DNA of 9,670 bases from Rhodanobacteraceae bacterium (GTDB lineage Bacteria > Pseudomonadota > Gammaproteobacteria > Xanthomonadales > SZUA-5). Below the pieces are notes generated by a model. That model was not told the DNA's origin. It saw only the letters and a program-made list of their open reading frames with translations, and made no database searches. Every line of letters begins with the position of its first letter. The stretch's first letter is position 1. Of this stretch, positions 1 through 7,005 are shown piece after piece. The stretch is taken from assembly GCA_003233535.1 (NCBI GenBank), contig QIMA01000142.1, forward strand, positions 1 through 9,670, in the 5' to 3' direction. A program made the translations under genes and the position numbers.

Positions 1-3000
1 CGAAAGTTGTTCATCGTTGATGTCGAGGCGTGCGCGCATTTGCTCGCTGATCGGAATGATTTTGGCGCCGCGTGGAAAGATACCGCCGCCAGCAGAAATC
101 TTGCTCTCATCGTAATCGGCCCAGCTTGAACGCGGCAGTACGAACATGCGCTCGCGCTCGACAAAGCTGACTTCGGTGTCGGGGTCCGGGTCGAGGAAGA
201 TGTGGCGGTGATCAAACGCTGCAATCAGCTGAATCTTGCGCGATAGCAGCATGCCATTGCCGAATACGTCTCCGGACATGTCGCCGACGCCGACGCAGGT
301 GAATTGTTCGGTTTGGGAATCCTTGCCGTTGGCACGGAAGTGGCGCTTAACGCTCTCCCAGGCGCCGCGGGCGGTAATGCCCATCTTCTTGTGGTCGTAG
401 CCCTTACTGCCGCCCGAAGCGAACCCGTCGCCCATCCAGAAGCCGTGCTCGGCGGAAATCGCGTTGGCGATGTCAGAGAAAGTCGCGGTGCCTTTGTCTG
501 CCGCAACGACCAGATAGTTGTCATCCTGATCGTGCCTAACTACCCGGGCTGGCGGTACGATCTGACCATCAACCAAATTGTCAGTAACATCCAACAAGCC
601 ATTGATAAATTTGCGATAGCAGGCTACGCCTTCGGCCATCATCGCTTCGCGATCACCGCTCGGAGGCGGCCGTTTGACGACGAAGCCACCCTTGGCGCCA
701 ACCGGAACGATGACCGTGTTCTTGACGATCTGCGCCTTCATCAGACCCAGCACTTCGGTGCGGAAATCCTCGAGACGGTCCGACCAACGCAGGCCGCCGC
801 GTGCAACGGGACCGCCGCGCAGATGGACACCTTCTACCCGCGGCGAGTAAACGAATATCTCCCGGTACGGCAAAGGCTTTGGCAAGTTCGGAATCAGCTT
901 GCTGTCGAGCTTGTAGGCCACGTAGTCCTTCGCGCGACCGTCTTCACTCTGGTAGTAGTTGGTGCGCAGTGTCGCCATGCAGATCTGCCGGAACGCACGC
1001 AGAATGCGGTCTTCGTCGAGGCTGGTAACTTGGTCCAGCAGGGCGCGCAACACGCCGTTGATGCCTTGGATTTGCTCTTCACGGGGCTGCAGGCGCAGGG
1101 CTGCGATTTCGCTGGGTAAATCTGGCAACAGCTGGCGCTGTGCTGCATCGATCAGCGCGACCAAGTCTTTTTGCAGACGCTTGCGCGCGCTATCTATCGC
1201 GGGCTTGCTCTCACTTTCGCGACTGGGGTCGAAGCGTGCCTCAAACAGCTCAACCAAGAGTCTGGAAATTAGCGGATGAGCGCATAGCGTGCGCTCCATG
1301 TAGGCCTGCGAGAATGTGAAGTCGGTTTGCAGCAGGTAGCGCAAGTAACCGCGCAGCACGGTGACTTGGCGCCAGTCCAGTCGTGCCGCGAGGATCAATC
1401 GGTTAAGCGGGTCGCTCTCCGCGCGACCGCGCCAGACCTGCTCGAAGGCGTGCTGGATGGGCTCGCGGACGCTGTCTAGATTCACCTCTAGACCTTCCAA
1501 CGGCTCGATGTCGAAGTCCTGGATCCAGATCGTCAGGCTGTTGAGCTGCATCGCGTAGGGATGCTCGGAAATCGCCCGGAAGCCCATGTTCTCGAGTATC
1601 GGTAGTGCATCGGACAGCGCGATCGTGCCGCCGAATTTAAACAGCTTGAAGCGCAGCCCGGCGTTGGCGCGGCGGCGCGGGCGGTACAACGTGAGCTTGA
1701 TGTCGTTCTGATCTTTGAGCGCTGCGGCGAATTCCACATCCTGCGCTGCGATTTGTGGCGTGACTTCCTCAATGTAGCCGCCGGGCAGGGCGCGGCCAAA
1801 GCGGTTGGCTAACTTTAGCCCGAGCGCATCGCCGTGCCGCTGAATCAAAATGTCGCGCAGTTCGTCCTGCCAGTTGCGCACGATTTGCGCGATCTTGATC
1901 TCCAGTTCGCGCACGTCGTATTCGGGTTTTTCGGCGGTCTTTGGACGAATCACCAAATGCAGCCGGGCCAACATCGATTCGCCGACTTGAATCTGCGAAT
2001 CGATATGTTCGCCGCCGAAAGCGCGCTTGAGCATGGCTTCAATGCGCTGCCGGGTTCCCGAACTCATACGGTCTCTGGGCACGAATACCAGGCACGAGAG
2101 GAAGCGCCCGTAGCGATCGCGGCGGATGAACAGTCGTGTGCGCTGCCGTTCCTGCAAATGGAAAATACCCATCGCGGTGTCGTGTAGCTCGGCTGCGGTT
2201 GCTTGGAATAGCTCGTCTCTGGGTAGCGTCTCGAGCACGTGCAGCAGGGCCTTGCCGCCGTGACCGCTGCGCGACAGCCCGCTGCGACCGAGGACTTGCT
2301 CAGTCTTGGAACGGACTAGAGGAATGTCCTGAATGTGATTGGTGTAGGCGTTGGAGGTGTACAGGCCGAGGAAACGCTGTTCGCCGTTGGGCCGACCCTG
2401 CTCGTCGAAGCTGAGCACGCCCACGTAGTCCATGTAGCCCGGGCGGTGGATCGTGCTGCGGGCGTTGGTGCGGCTCAGGATCACTAAGTCCGGTAGCTCA
2501 CCTTCTTTCAGTTCGCGTGCGGCCAGTGTGGACAATGGGCGCGGTGGCAGCCGCGACTCATCGGTGCGCAAGATGCCTATGCCGCTGCCCTGAATGGCGC
2601 GCAGTAAGGGCACCCTCGCGGTTTCATCCGTGACGTACTCGCGCGCGCCGAGAAAGGTGAAATGATCATCGGCGAGCCAGTGCAGATAAGCCACGCATTC
2701 ATCGACGTAGGCGCGGCTGTGCGGTAAATCGCGAGTCTTCAGTTCGTCTGCGATCCGCGCCAAGCGGTCGCGCATCGGCAGAAAATCACTCACGCAACTC
2801 TTGACGTCGGTTAGCGCCTTGAGAATGTTGGTTTGCAGTTCCTGCAAAACCTCCGGCTCGGCCTGGCGCTCGATTTGGAAATGAATGACCGATTCGCGCC
2901 CCTTCTCAGCGCCGCCGAAGCTGAGCACATGGCCGCCCGGGTCACGGGCAACCGGCACGACCGGATGCAAAGTCAAGAAAACCAAGCCGCCGTGCTGCGC

Positions 3001-3342
3001 CACAGCCATGCTCACGGTATCGACCAGGAACGGCATATCGTCGTTGATGATCTCAAGGACCGTGTACGGGCAGTCGTAGCCGTTTTCATCGGCCGTCGGG
3101 TTGTAAACCCGTACCTGCGGTTGGCCGCGCGGGCGATCACGGAAAAAACGCAGTAGGTTGTTGCACAGCGCAGCCCACGTTTGCGCACTGAGTGCCTCTA
3201 ATTCGTCTTCCGGCAAGCGGCTGAGCACAATCTCTGAGAAGACTTTGGCCTCGCGCAACTTAGGGCCGGAGAGGCCTTGCTTGAGCTGCTCGTGGATGGA
3301 TTCAAGATCGATATTAGCCGCTGGCTCGCGCACCTGCGCCAT
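1..3342 (-). CDS. gdhB: NAD-specific glutamate dehydrogenase, large (180-kDa) class, N-terminal 1114 residues; cut by window edge
   Basis: The minus frame stays open from ATG 3342 to base 1 with no stop, so the C-terminal part lies outside the window. The enzyme oxidises L-glutamate with NAD+ to 2-oxoglutarate and ammonium in the cytoplasm, usually for amino-acid catabolism. About 700 N-terminal residues (the ACT-like regulatory part of this family) precede the catalytic region. The catalytic region shows RGGLRWSD near residues 846-853, PVGAKGG at 880-886 with the likely catalytic Lys884, AADKGTATFSD around 947-957 and the glycine-rich nucleotide-binding stretch GDMSGDVFGNG at 1020-1030. A catalytic Lys near 884 fits the roughly 1600-residue class rather than the 450-residue hexameric GDHs. 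The start is the first ATG after an in-frame TGA at 3415-3417; its Shine-Dalgarno match is weak, and a GTG at 3370-3372 is an alternative. It follows the cysteine dioxygenase gene on the same strand after 175 bp. The function is well supported; the symbol follows Pseudomonas usage. Confidence 0.95.
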   Translation of the reverse strand, partial: MAQVREPAANIDLESIHEQLKQGLSGPKLREAKVFSEIVLSRLPEDELEALSAQTWAALCNNLLRFFRDRPRGQPQVRVYNPTADENGYDCPYTVLEIINDDMPFLVDTVSMAVAQHGGLVFLTLHPVVPVARDPGGHVLSFGGAEKGRESVIHFQIERQAEPEVLQELQTNILKALTDVKSCVSDFLPMRDRLARIADELKTRDLPHSRAYVDECVAYLHWLADDHFTFLGAREYVTDETARVPLLRAIQGSGIGILRTDESRLPPRPLSTLAARELKEGELPDLVILSRTNARSTIHRPGYMDYVGVLSFDEQGRPNGEQRFLGLYTSNAYTNHIQDIPLVRSKTEQVLGRSGLSRSGHGGKALLHVLETLPRDELFQATAAELHDTAMGIFHLQERQRTRLFIRRDRYGRFLSCLVFVPRDRMSSGTRQRIEAMLKRAFGGEHIDSQIQVGESMLARLHLVIRPKTAEKPEYDVRELEIKIAQIVRNWQDELRDILIQRHGDALGLKLANRFGRALPGGYIEEVTPQIAAQDVEFAAALKDQNDIKLTLYRPRRRANAGLRFKLFKFGGTIALSDALPILENMGFRAISEHPYAMQLNSLTIWIQDFDIEPLEGLEVNLDSVREPIQHAFEQVWRGRAESDPLNRLILAARLDWRQVTVLRGYLRYLLQTDFTFSQAYMERTLCAHPLISRLLVELFEARFDPSRESESKPAIDSARKRLQKDLVALIDAAQRQLLPDLPSEIAALRLQPREEQIQGINGVLRALLDQVTSLDEDRILRAFRQICMATLRTNYYQSEDGRAKDYVAYKLDSKLIPNLPKPLPYREIFVYSPRVEGVHLRGGPVARGGLRWSDRLEDFRTEVLGLMKAQIVKNTVIVPVGAKGGFVVKRPPPSGDREAMMAEGVACYRKFINGLLDVTDNLVDGQIVPPARVVRHDQDDNYLVVAADKGTATFSDIANAISAEHGFWMGDGFASGGSKGYDHKKMGITARGAWESVKRHFRANGKDSQTEQFTCVGVGDMSGDVFGNGMLLSRKIQLIAAFDHRHIFLDPDPDTEVSFVERERMFVLPRSSWADYDESKISAGGGIFPRGAKIIPISEQMRARLDINDEQLS

Positions 3343-3450
3343 GGTCGTGACCGCTCGTTGTTTCAGGAGCACAGAAGATACCGCGCCGAGCGCGCGTTGC
3401 CGAGACGCAATGCGTCATCACACTCCGTTAACGTTCAGCCTTGGCCGCGT

Positions 3451-3470
3451 AAAAGCAGCCCTTAAAGGCT
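3451..3470 (-). terminator. Weak intrinsic terminator candidate after the cysteine dioxygenase gene
   Basis: On the minus strand AGCCT (3470-3466) can pair with GGGCT (3461-3457), including one G-U pair, around the loop TTAA. It is followed by GC and four Ts. The stem is only five pairs and the T tract is short, so termination would be partial at best. If it does not work, the dioxygenase and GDH genes could share a transcript. Confidence 0.25.
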
Positions 3471-3517
3471 AGTCGGGGGTCGTAAATCGTCGGTACCAGC
3501 GTTCTGTGGCGTCGTGA

Positions 3518-4087
3518 CTAGTCCAGTCCGAGGTCGCACCACTCGCGCAGAAACCACCCGTCTGCCTCTGGATGAAACACCGCGCAGCGGGTCATTTCGC
3601 CTTTGTAAATGTGCAACGAAACGGCAATTTCACTATCAGACGGGTTGGCGATGGTGTGGTACTCGTGCGGTGGGATCAGGCTCCCAGCCGAGCCCTGTCC
3701 AGCCTGAATGCAACCGCGCTCCTCAAAGCGGAATCGTTCGCCGCTGCAGCCGGTCATCTCATACTGTGTTACTTCGATGTTTCCTGCGATCACGCCTTCT
3801 ACGCACCACATGCCGCAATGATCGTGAATGGGCGTTCCTTGACTCGGCCCCCAGGTCATGGCGATCATCGAATAGCCGAGTTTGTGGCTGTTGAACAACT
3901 CGCGCCGCGCATAGTGTCCGCTGACCGGCTGGTAAACCTCAGGTGGCAAGTCCAGCGCATCGTCCCGAATTAACTGGCACAGCGTCTTGCGCAGCGCTGC
4001 GGTACATAATTCGTCAGAAGCGTCGTCTATACAGCCGTCGATAGCTTTGATCAGCGGGTGAGAAGAGTCGAAGGTCGCACAGCCCAT
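3518..4087 (-). CDS. Cysteine dioxygenase (thiol dioxygenase, cupin fold)
   Basis: Predicted product is 189 residues from ATG 4087. The family (PF05995) uses Fe(II) and O2 to oxidise L-cysteine to cysteine sulfinate in the cytoplasm. Visible residues, numbered from this ATG: Tyr59 and Arg61 in YARRELF match the carboxylate-binding Tyr58/Arg60 of mammalian enzymes; HDH at 88-90 and His144 are the three iron ligands; His159 and Tyr161 in SLHIY match His155/Tyr157. Cys95 lies five residues after the second iron His, as does Cys93 in mammals, so the Cys-Tyr crosslink pair appears complete. The Arg favours a cysteine substrate over 3-mercaptopropionate, whose enzymes have Gln there. A TTG at 4195 in the same frame would add 36 residues but would overlap the divergent yceD start and adds sequence unlike the family, so I prefer the ATG; neither has a strong ribosome site. 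GDH follows on the same strand. Confidence 0.9.
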   Translation of the reverse strand: MGCATFDSSHPLIKAIDGCIDDASDELCTAALRKTLCQLIRDDALDLPPEVYQPVSGHYARRELFNSHKLGYSMIAMTWGPSQGTPIHDHCGMWCVEGVIAGNIEVTQYEMTGCSGERFRFEERGCIQAGQGSAGSLIPPHEYHTIANPSDSEIAVSLHIYKGEMTRCAVFHPEADGWFLREWCDLGLD

Positions 4088-4185
4088 GGCATTGGTGTTT
4101 CGTCGGGGGAAGTGACCAAGGATAAGGTTTTCGGCGGTCTGGGCACAGGGGGTAGGGCGAAACTGTTCCAATCGGAGCTGAACCG
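4088..4185. promoter_or_regulatory. Divergent intergenic region between cysteine dioxygenase and yceD
   Basis: This 98-bp gap must hold the 5' ends of both transcription units if the chosen starts are right. I found no convincing -35/-10 pair on either strand. The only clear signal is GGAG at 4174-4177, eight bases before the yceD ATG. Promoter presence is inferred from gene orientation alone. Confidence 0.4.
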
Positions 4186-4737
4186 ATGAACGCAAAGTTA
4201 TTGACAGCGGTTCGTAATGCGAAGGACAATCGGCGGCTTATGTTCGCCTCAGTCACCGACCTGCTGGACTTTGCAAGAGCCGTCCAGGTTGGACGGGTGC
4301 TTGAGGGCGAGATCGAGCAAGTGAAACTGCCAAGGCTGGCTGCGGCGCTGCACAACCCGGACGGAAAAATCGCCTATCGGATGGCATTCGAACGCGGAAT
4401 GCTCGACTTGGTAAGCATCCGGGTCGAGCTGCACGCCGAGCTTTCGTTACAGTGTCAGCGTAGTTTGGAAGCGTTTGTGATGCCGGTGAGTGTGGAGACC
4501 ACGCTTAGTCCGATACGCAACGAGAACGACGCGGCCGCGCTTCCCGAAGGCTGGGAGCCCATTGAGTTGGATGCCGAAGGGCGGGTTCGCCCGAGCGACT
4601 TGATCGAAGACGAATTGCTGCTGGCGTTGCCGGCAGTGCCCAGAAAACCGGGGGTTGATGACGAACCCTTGCTTTTTGAATCGCGTGATCCGGCCGATCT
4701 AGGGCCTTTCGCCGCACTCAAAGGTCTGCGTAGCTAA
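4186..4737 (+). CDS. yceD: YceD/DUF177 family protein, large ribosomal subunit accumulation factor
   Basis: Predicted product is 183 residues and soluble, with no signal or membrane segment. DUF177 proteins are needed for normal 23S rRNA or 50S accumulation in bacteria and chloroplasts, and are almost always encoded just before rpmF, as here. The C-terminal half carries the family hallmarks: LQCQRSLEAF, then LPEGWEPIELDAEGRV, then the acidic IEDELLLALPAVP stretch (about residues 139-151), and it ends with GPFAALKGL like E. coli YceD. The E. coli protein has a CQRC pair where this one has CQRS, so the second cysteine is missing. The ATG has GGAG eight bases upstream. The stop codon lies inside an inverted repeat that leads into rpmF. 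The identification is firm; the molecular mechanism of the family is not well defined. Confidence 0.93.
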   Translation: MNAKLLTAVRNAKDNRRLMFASVTDLLDFARAVQVGRVLEGEIEQVKLPRLAAALHNPDGKIAYRMAFERGMLDLVSIRVELHAELSLQCQRSLEAFVMPVSVETTLSPIRNENDAAALPEGWEPIELDAEGRVRPSDLIEDELLLALPAVPRKPGVDDEPLLFESRDPADLGPFAALKGLRS

Positions 4738-4753
4738 CTGCTAGAGCAGTTGG
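4734..4753 (+). repeat. Inverted repeat at the yceD stop codon, upstream of rpmF
   Basis: AACTGC (4736-4741) and GCAGTT (4746-4751) are perfect inverted copies around TAGA. A G-U and a C-G pair lengthen the stem to eight pairs (4734-4753). It includes the yceD TAA. A T5 run and a T8 run follow at 4763-4767 and 4770-4777, but the first begins nine bases after the stem, so this is not a standard terminator. It could be a weak attenuator or an mRNA-processing or stabilising hairpin. Confidence 0.5.
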
Positions 4754-4789
4754 TGTGCTGAATTTTTAGTTTTTTTTGGAGATAACATC

Positions 4790-4990
4790 ATGGCTGTGCA
4801 AAAAAGCCGCAAGTCCCCTTCCAAGCGCGGCATGCGCCGTTCGCACGATGCGCTGAAGGCGCCGACCCTGTCGGTCGATCCAACCAGCGGCGAGACCCAC
4901 CTGCGCCACCACATCACTGCCGACGGCTACTACCGTGGCCGCAAAGTGATCGATCGCTCGGTGCCAGAGGTCGACACTGACGAAGCGTAG
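4790..4990 (+). CDS. rpmF: 50S ribosomal protein L32
   Basis: A 66-residue basic protein that begins [20 protein letters not shown] and contains [18 protein letters not shown], almost identical to E. coli L32 through these stretches. L32 is a small late-assembly protein of the large ribosomal subunit. There are no cysteines, so this is the zinc-independent form. An acidic tail (residues about 56-66, [10 protein letters not shown] at the end) extends beyond the E. coli protein; as far as I recall, tails of this sort occur in Xanthomonadales L32. The start is set by GGAG at 4778-4781, eight bases before the ATG, directly after a run of eight Ts. It follows yceD by 52 bp, the standard arrangement. 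Confidence 0.98.
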   Translation: MAVQKSRKSPSKRGMRRSHDALKAPTLSVDPTSGETHLRHHITADGYYRGRKVIDRSVPEVDTDEA

Positions 4991-4996
4991 CTGCGC

Positions 4997-5019
4997 GTGC
5001 ACTGGCGATTTTAGTGCAC
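4997..5019 (+). repeat. Inverted repeat in the rpmF-fabH gap
   Basis: GTGCACT (4997-5003) and AGTGCAC (5013-5019) form a perfect seven-pair stem around a nine-base loop. No T run follows, so it is not an intrinsic terminator. It sits 25 bases before the fabH ribosome site. It may be an RNA hairpin or, since GTGCAC is itself a palindrome occurring twice, a protein site. Confidence 0.5.
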
Positions 5020-5054
5020 TCGTGTAATGGGTCTGATCACCGACAGGAGGCAGC

Positions 5055-6023
5055 GTGGCTGAAGCCAGAATAATCGGCCTGGGTGCTTGCTTGCCCGACC
5101 AGGTGGTCACCAACGCTGATCTAGCAAAGCGCATCGATACGTCGGATGAGTGGATACGCGAGCGTACCGGGATCGAACAGCGGCATATCGCTAGGGATGG
5201 TGAAACCACCTGTGATCTGGCTGAGGGCGCGGCCCGCGAAGCGCTCGCTGCCGCTGGCGTAGATGCCAGCGAAATCGATCTGATCATCGTCGGCACGACC
5301 ACTCCGGACGTTATATTCCCAAGTACGGCTTGCTTGTTGCAGCATCGTCTGGGAGCGGAAGGCTGCCCTGCGTTCGACATTAACGCGGCCTGCACGGGAT
5401 TCGTCTACGCGCTGAGCGTGGCCGAAAAGTTCATCAAGTCTGGCGCTGCCAAGACCGCTCTGGTGGTCGGCGCAGAAACGCTGTCGCGGATGCTCGATTG
5501 GAACGACCGCGGCACCTGCGTGCTGTTCGGCGATGGTGCCGGTGCGGTGGTGCTGCGTGCAGATCAGCGCGTAGGCATTATTTCTACGCACATCCACGCT
5601 AACGGCGCTTACGGGCATCTGCTGCACAATCCGGTCGGCGTGTCCGTGGGTTTCAAAGACGAACCGAATCACGGCGTAAAGGTGCTGATGTCCGGCAACG
5701 AAGTGTTTCGCGTCGCCGTTCGGACCCTGGCCAGAATCGTTGACGAGACTCTGGCAGCGGCGAAGCTGGAGCAGTCGGCGATCGACTGGCTGATCCCGCA
5801 TCAAGCCAATTTGCGCATCATTAAAGCGACCGCAAAGCATCTGAAGATGCCGATGGAACGCGTTATCGTGACCGTCAATAAGCACGGCAACACCTCTTCG
5901 GGCTCGGTGCCGCTGGCACTGCACCATGGTGTCCGCAACGGCGACGTTAAAGAGGGCCAATTGCTGTTACTGGAGGCCTTCGGCGGCGGCTTTACCTGGG
6001 GCTCGGCTCTAGTCCGCCTCTAG
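5055..6023 (+). CDS. fabH: 3-oxoacyl-[acyl-carrier-protein] synthase III (KASIII)
   Basis: Predicted product is 322 residues, close to the usual 317-330. FabH condenses acetyl-CoA with malonyl-ACP to give acetoacetyl-ACP, the first step of type II fatty-acid synthesis in the cytoplasm. The Cys-His-Asn triad is visible: Cys113 in NAACTGF, His249 in PHQAN and Asn279 in NKHGNTSS, matching E. coli Cys112/His244/Asn274. The N-terminal [12 protein letters not shown] and the C-terminal [16 protein letters not shown] are family signatures. The start codon is GTG, with AGGAGG at 5045-5050 only four bases before it; the protein begins at the expected point, so this start is likely despite the short spacing. 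Many gammaproteobacteria have plsX between rpmF and fabH; here only 64 bp separate them. Confidence 0.97.
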   Translation: MAEARIIGLGACLPDQVVTNADLAKRIDTSDEWIRERTGIEQRHIARDGETTCDLAEGAAREALAAAGVDASEIDLIIVGTTTPDVIFPSTACLLQHRLGAEGCPAFDINAACTGFVYALSVAEKFIKSGAAKTALVVGAETLSRMLDWNDRGTCVLFGDGAGAVVLRADQRVGIISTHIHANGAYGHLLHNPVGVSVGFKDEPNHGVKVLMSGNEVFRVAVRTLARIVDETLAAAKLEQSAIDWLIPHQANLRIIKATAKHLKMPMERVIVTVNKHGNTSSGSVPLALHHGVRNGDVKEGQLLLLEAFGGGFTWGSALVRL

Positions 6024-6047
6024 CGCCTACACTCAGACGAACTCAGT

Positions 6048-6064
6048 GGTCGCTCTTGGCGACC
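6048..6064 (+). repeat. Inverted repeat just before the fabD ribosome site
   Basis: GGTCGC (6048-6053) and GCGACC (6059-6064) are perfect inverted copies around TCTTG. The hairpin would end four bases before the GGGAGG that serves fabD, close enough to affect ribosome access or to act as a processing site. No T run follows. Confidence 0.5.
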
Positions 6065-6068
6065 TAGT

Positions 6069-6074
6069 GGGAGG
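6069..6074 (+). promoter_or_regulatory. Ribosome binding site of fabD
   Basis: GGGAGG lies four bases before ATG 6079. This favours 6079 over an in-frame GTG at 6046, whose extra 11 codons would cross the inverted repeat and which lacks a site of its own. Confidence 0.75.
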
Positions 6075-6078
6075 AACC

Positions 6079-7005
6079 ATGCTGGCATTCGTATTTCCTG
6101 GCCAAGGATCGCAGTCCTTGGGCATGTTGTCGGGCTATGCCGACGAAGCAGTCGTACGCGACAGTTTTGCCGAAGCAAGCGCGGCGATAGATCTGGATCT
6201 GTGGCAGCTGTCACAGCAGGGTCCAGAGGTCGATCTCAATGCAACAACCAACACTCAGCCCGCTTTGTTGGCTGCAAGCGTAGCGCTGTGGCGGTTGTGG
6301 CAGCAGCGCGGCGGCGCGCTGCCTGGCGTGCTTGCCGGACATTCACTGGGCGAGTACAGCGCACTGGTTGCCGCTGGCGTTTTGAGTCTTGCCGACGCGA
6401 CCCGTTTAGTTCAACTGCGCGGCGCGGCAATGCAAGAAGCCGTTCCCGTCGGCACCGGTGCTATGGCCGTGGTTCTCAACGCCGAGTTGGCGCTGATTGA
6501 CGAGGTCTGCGAATCGGTGGCGGGCGACGAAGTTGTTTCAGCGGCCAATCTCAATAGCGCCGCGCAGACTGTCATTGCTGGCCATGTCGGTGCCGTCGAG
6601 CGGGCTCGAGAAGCACTCGTCGCACGCGGGATTAAGCGTGTCATGCCGCTGCCAGTGAGTGTTCCTTCGCACTGCGCGCTGATGAAGCCTGCCGCTGAAA
6701 AGCTGGCGCAGGCGCTATCCGGGATTGATTTGGCCGAGCCGCAGATTCCTGTGCTGCACAACGTCGACGCGCTTACTTACTCAGATAGTGCGCAGATCAA
6801 GCAAGCTTTGGTTGAGCAACTCTGCAAGCCAGTGCGTTGGCTAGATTGTATGCTCGCCATGCAGGCTCAGAACGTTCGCCGAGTGGCCGAATGTGGCCCA
6901 GGCAAGGTGCTTGTGGGTTTAACCAAGCGCGGAATGAGCGAGGCCGAGTCGATGACTCTGAGCGCGCCTGAAAATTTGGCTACAGCGCTGGAGGCATGGT
7001 CATGA
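6079..7005 (+). CDS. fabD: Malonyl-CoA:ACP transacylase
   Basis: Predicted product is 308 residues, the same size as E. coli FabD. It moves malonyl from CoA to the phosphopantetheine of AcpP, supplying extender units to FabH and FabF. Visible motifs: FPGQGSQ at 6-12 (oxyanion loop), GHSLGEYS at 87-94 with nucleophile Ser89, Arg114 in QLRGAAMQ (binds the malonyl carboxylate), His198 in VPSHCALM (catalytic base) and Gln247 in VEQL, equivalent to E. coli Ser92, Arg117, His201 and Gln250. The start at 6079 fits both the ribosome site and the family N-terminus (MLAFVFPGQGSQ). Its TGA overlaps the fabG ATG as ATGA, so the two are probably translationally coupled. Confidence 0.97.
   Translation: MLAFVFPGQGSQSLGMLSGYADEAVVRDSFAEASAAIDLDLWQLSQQGPEVDLNATTNTQPALLAASVALWRLWQQRGGALPGVLAGHSLGEYSALVAAGVLSLADATRLVQLRGAAMQEAVPVGTGAMAVVLNAELALIDEVCESVAGDEVVSAANLNSAAQTVIAGHVGAVERAREALVARGIKRVMPLPVSVPSHCALMKPAAEKLAQALSGIDLAEPQIPVLHNVDALTYSDSAQIKQALVEQLCKPVRWLDCMLAMQAQNVRRVAECGPGKVLVGLTKRGMSEAESMTLSAPENLATALEAWS
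6990..6994 (+). promoter_or_regulatory. Ribosome binding site of fabG
   Basis: GGAGG lies inside the 3' end of fabD. An ATG at 6996 is only one base away from it, whereas ATG 7002 is seven bases away, so 7002 is the likely start. This creates a four-base ATGA overlap with the fabD stop. Confidence 0.75.

Noticed and set aside
304..1119. 271-codon plus-strand ORF opposite the GDH gene
   Set aside because: It lies wholly antisense to well-conserved GDH coding sequence including the catalytic region, and its translation resembles no family I know. GC-rich codon use opens such frames.
3426..3433. CGTTAACG palindrome upstream of the GDH gene
   Set aside because: Eight-base palindromes are common by chance, and no second copy or promoter element lies nearby to support a regulator site.
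3514..3973. Overlapping plus-strand ORFs across the cysteine dioxygenase gene
   Set aside because: The minus frame carries the full set of cupin iron ligands, so the opposite frames are shadows.
4088..4195. 36-codon N-terminal extension of cysteine dioxygenase from TTG 4195
   Set aside because: It would overlap the yceD start and leave no room for divergent promoters, and the extra residues do not match the family.
5121..5960. 279-codon minus-strand ORF opposite fabH
   Set aside because: It is antisense to nearly the full FabH catalytic domain, with no ribosome site and no recognisable motif; a by-product of fabH codon use.
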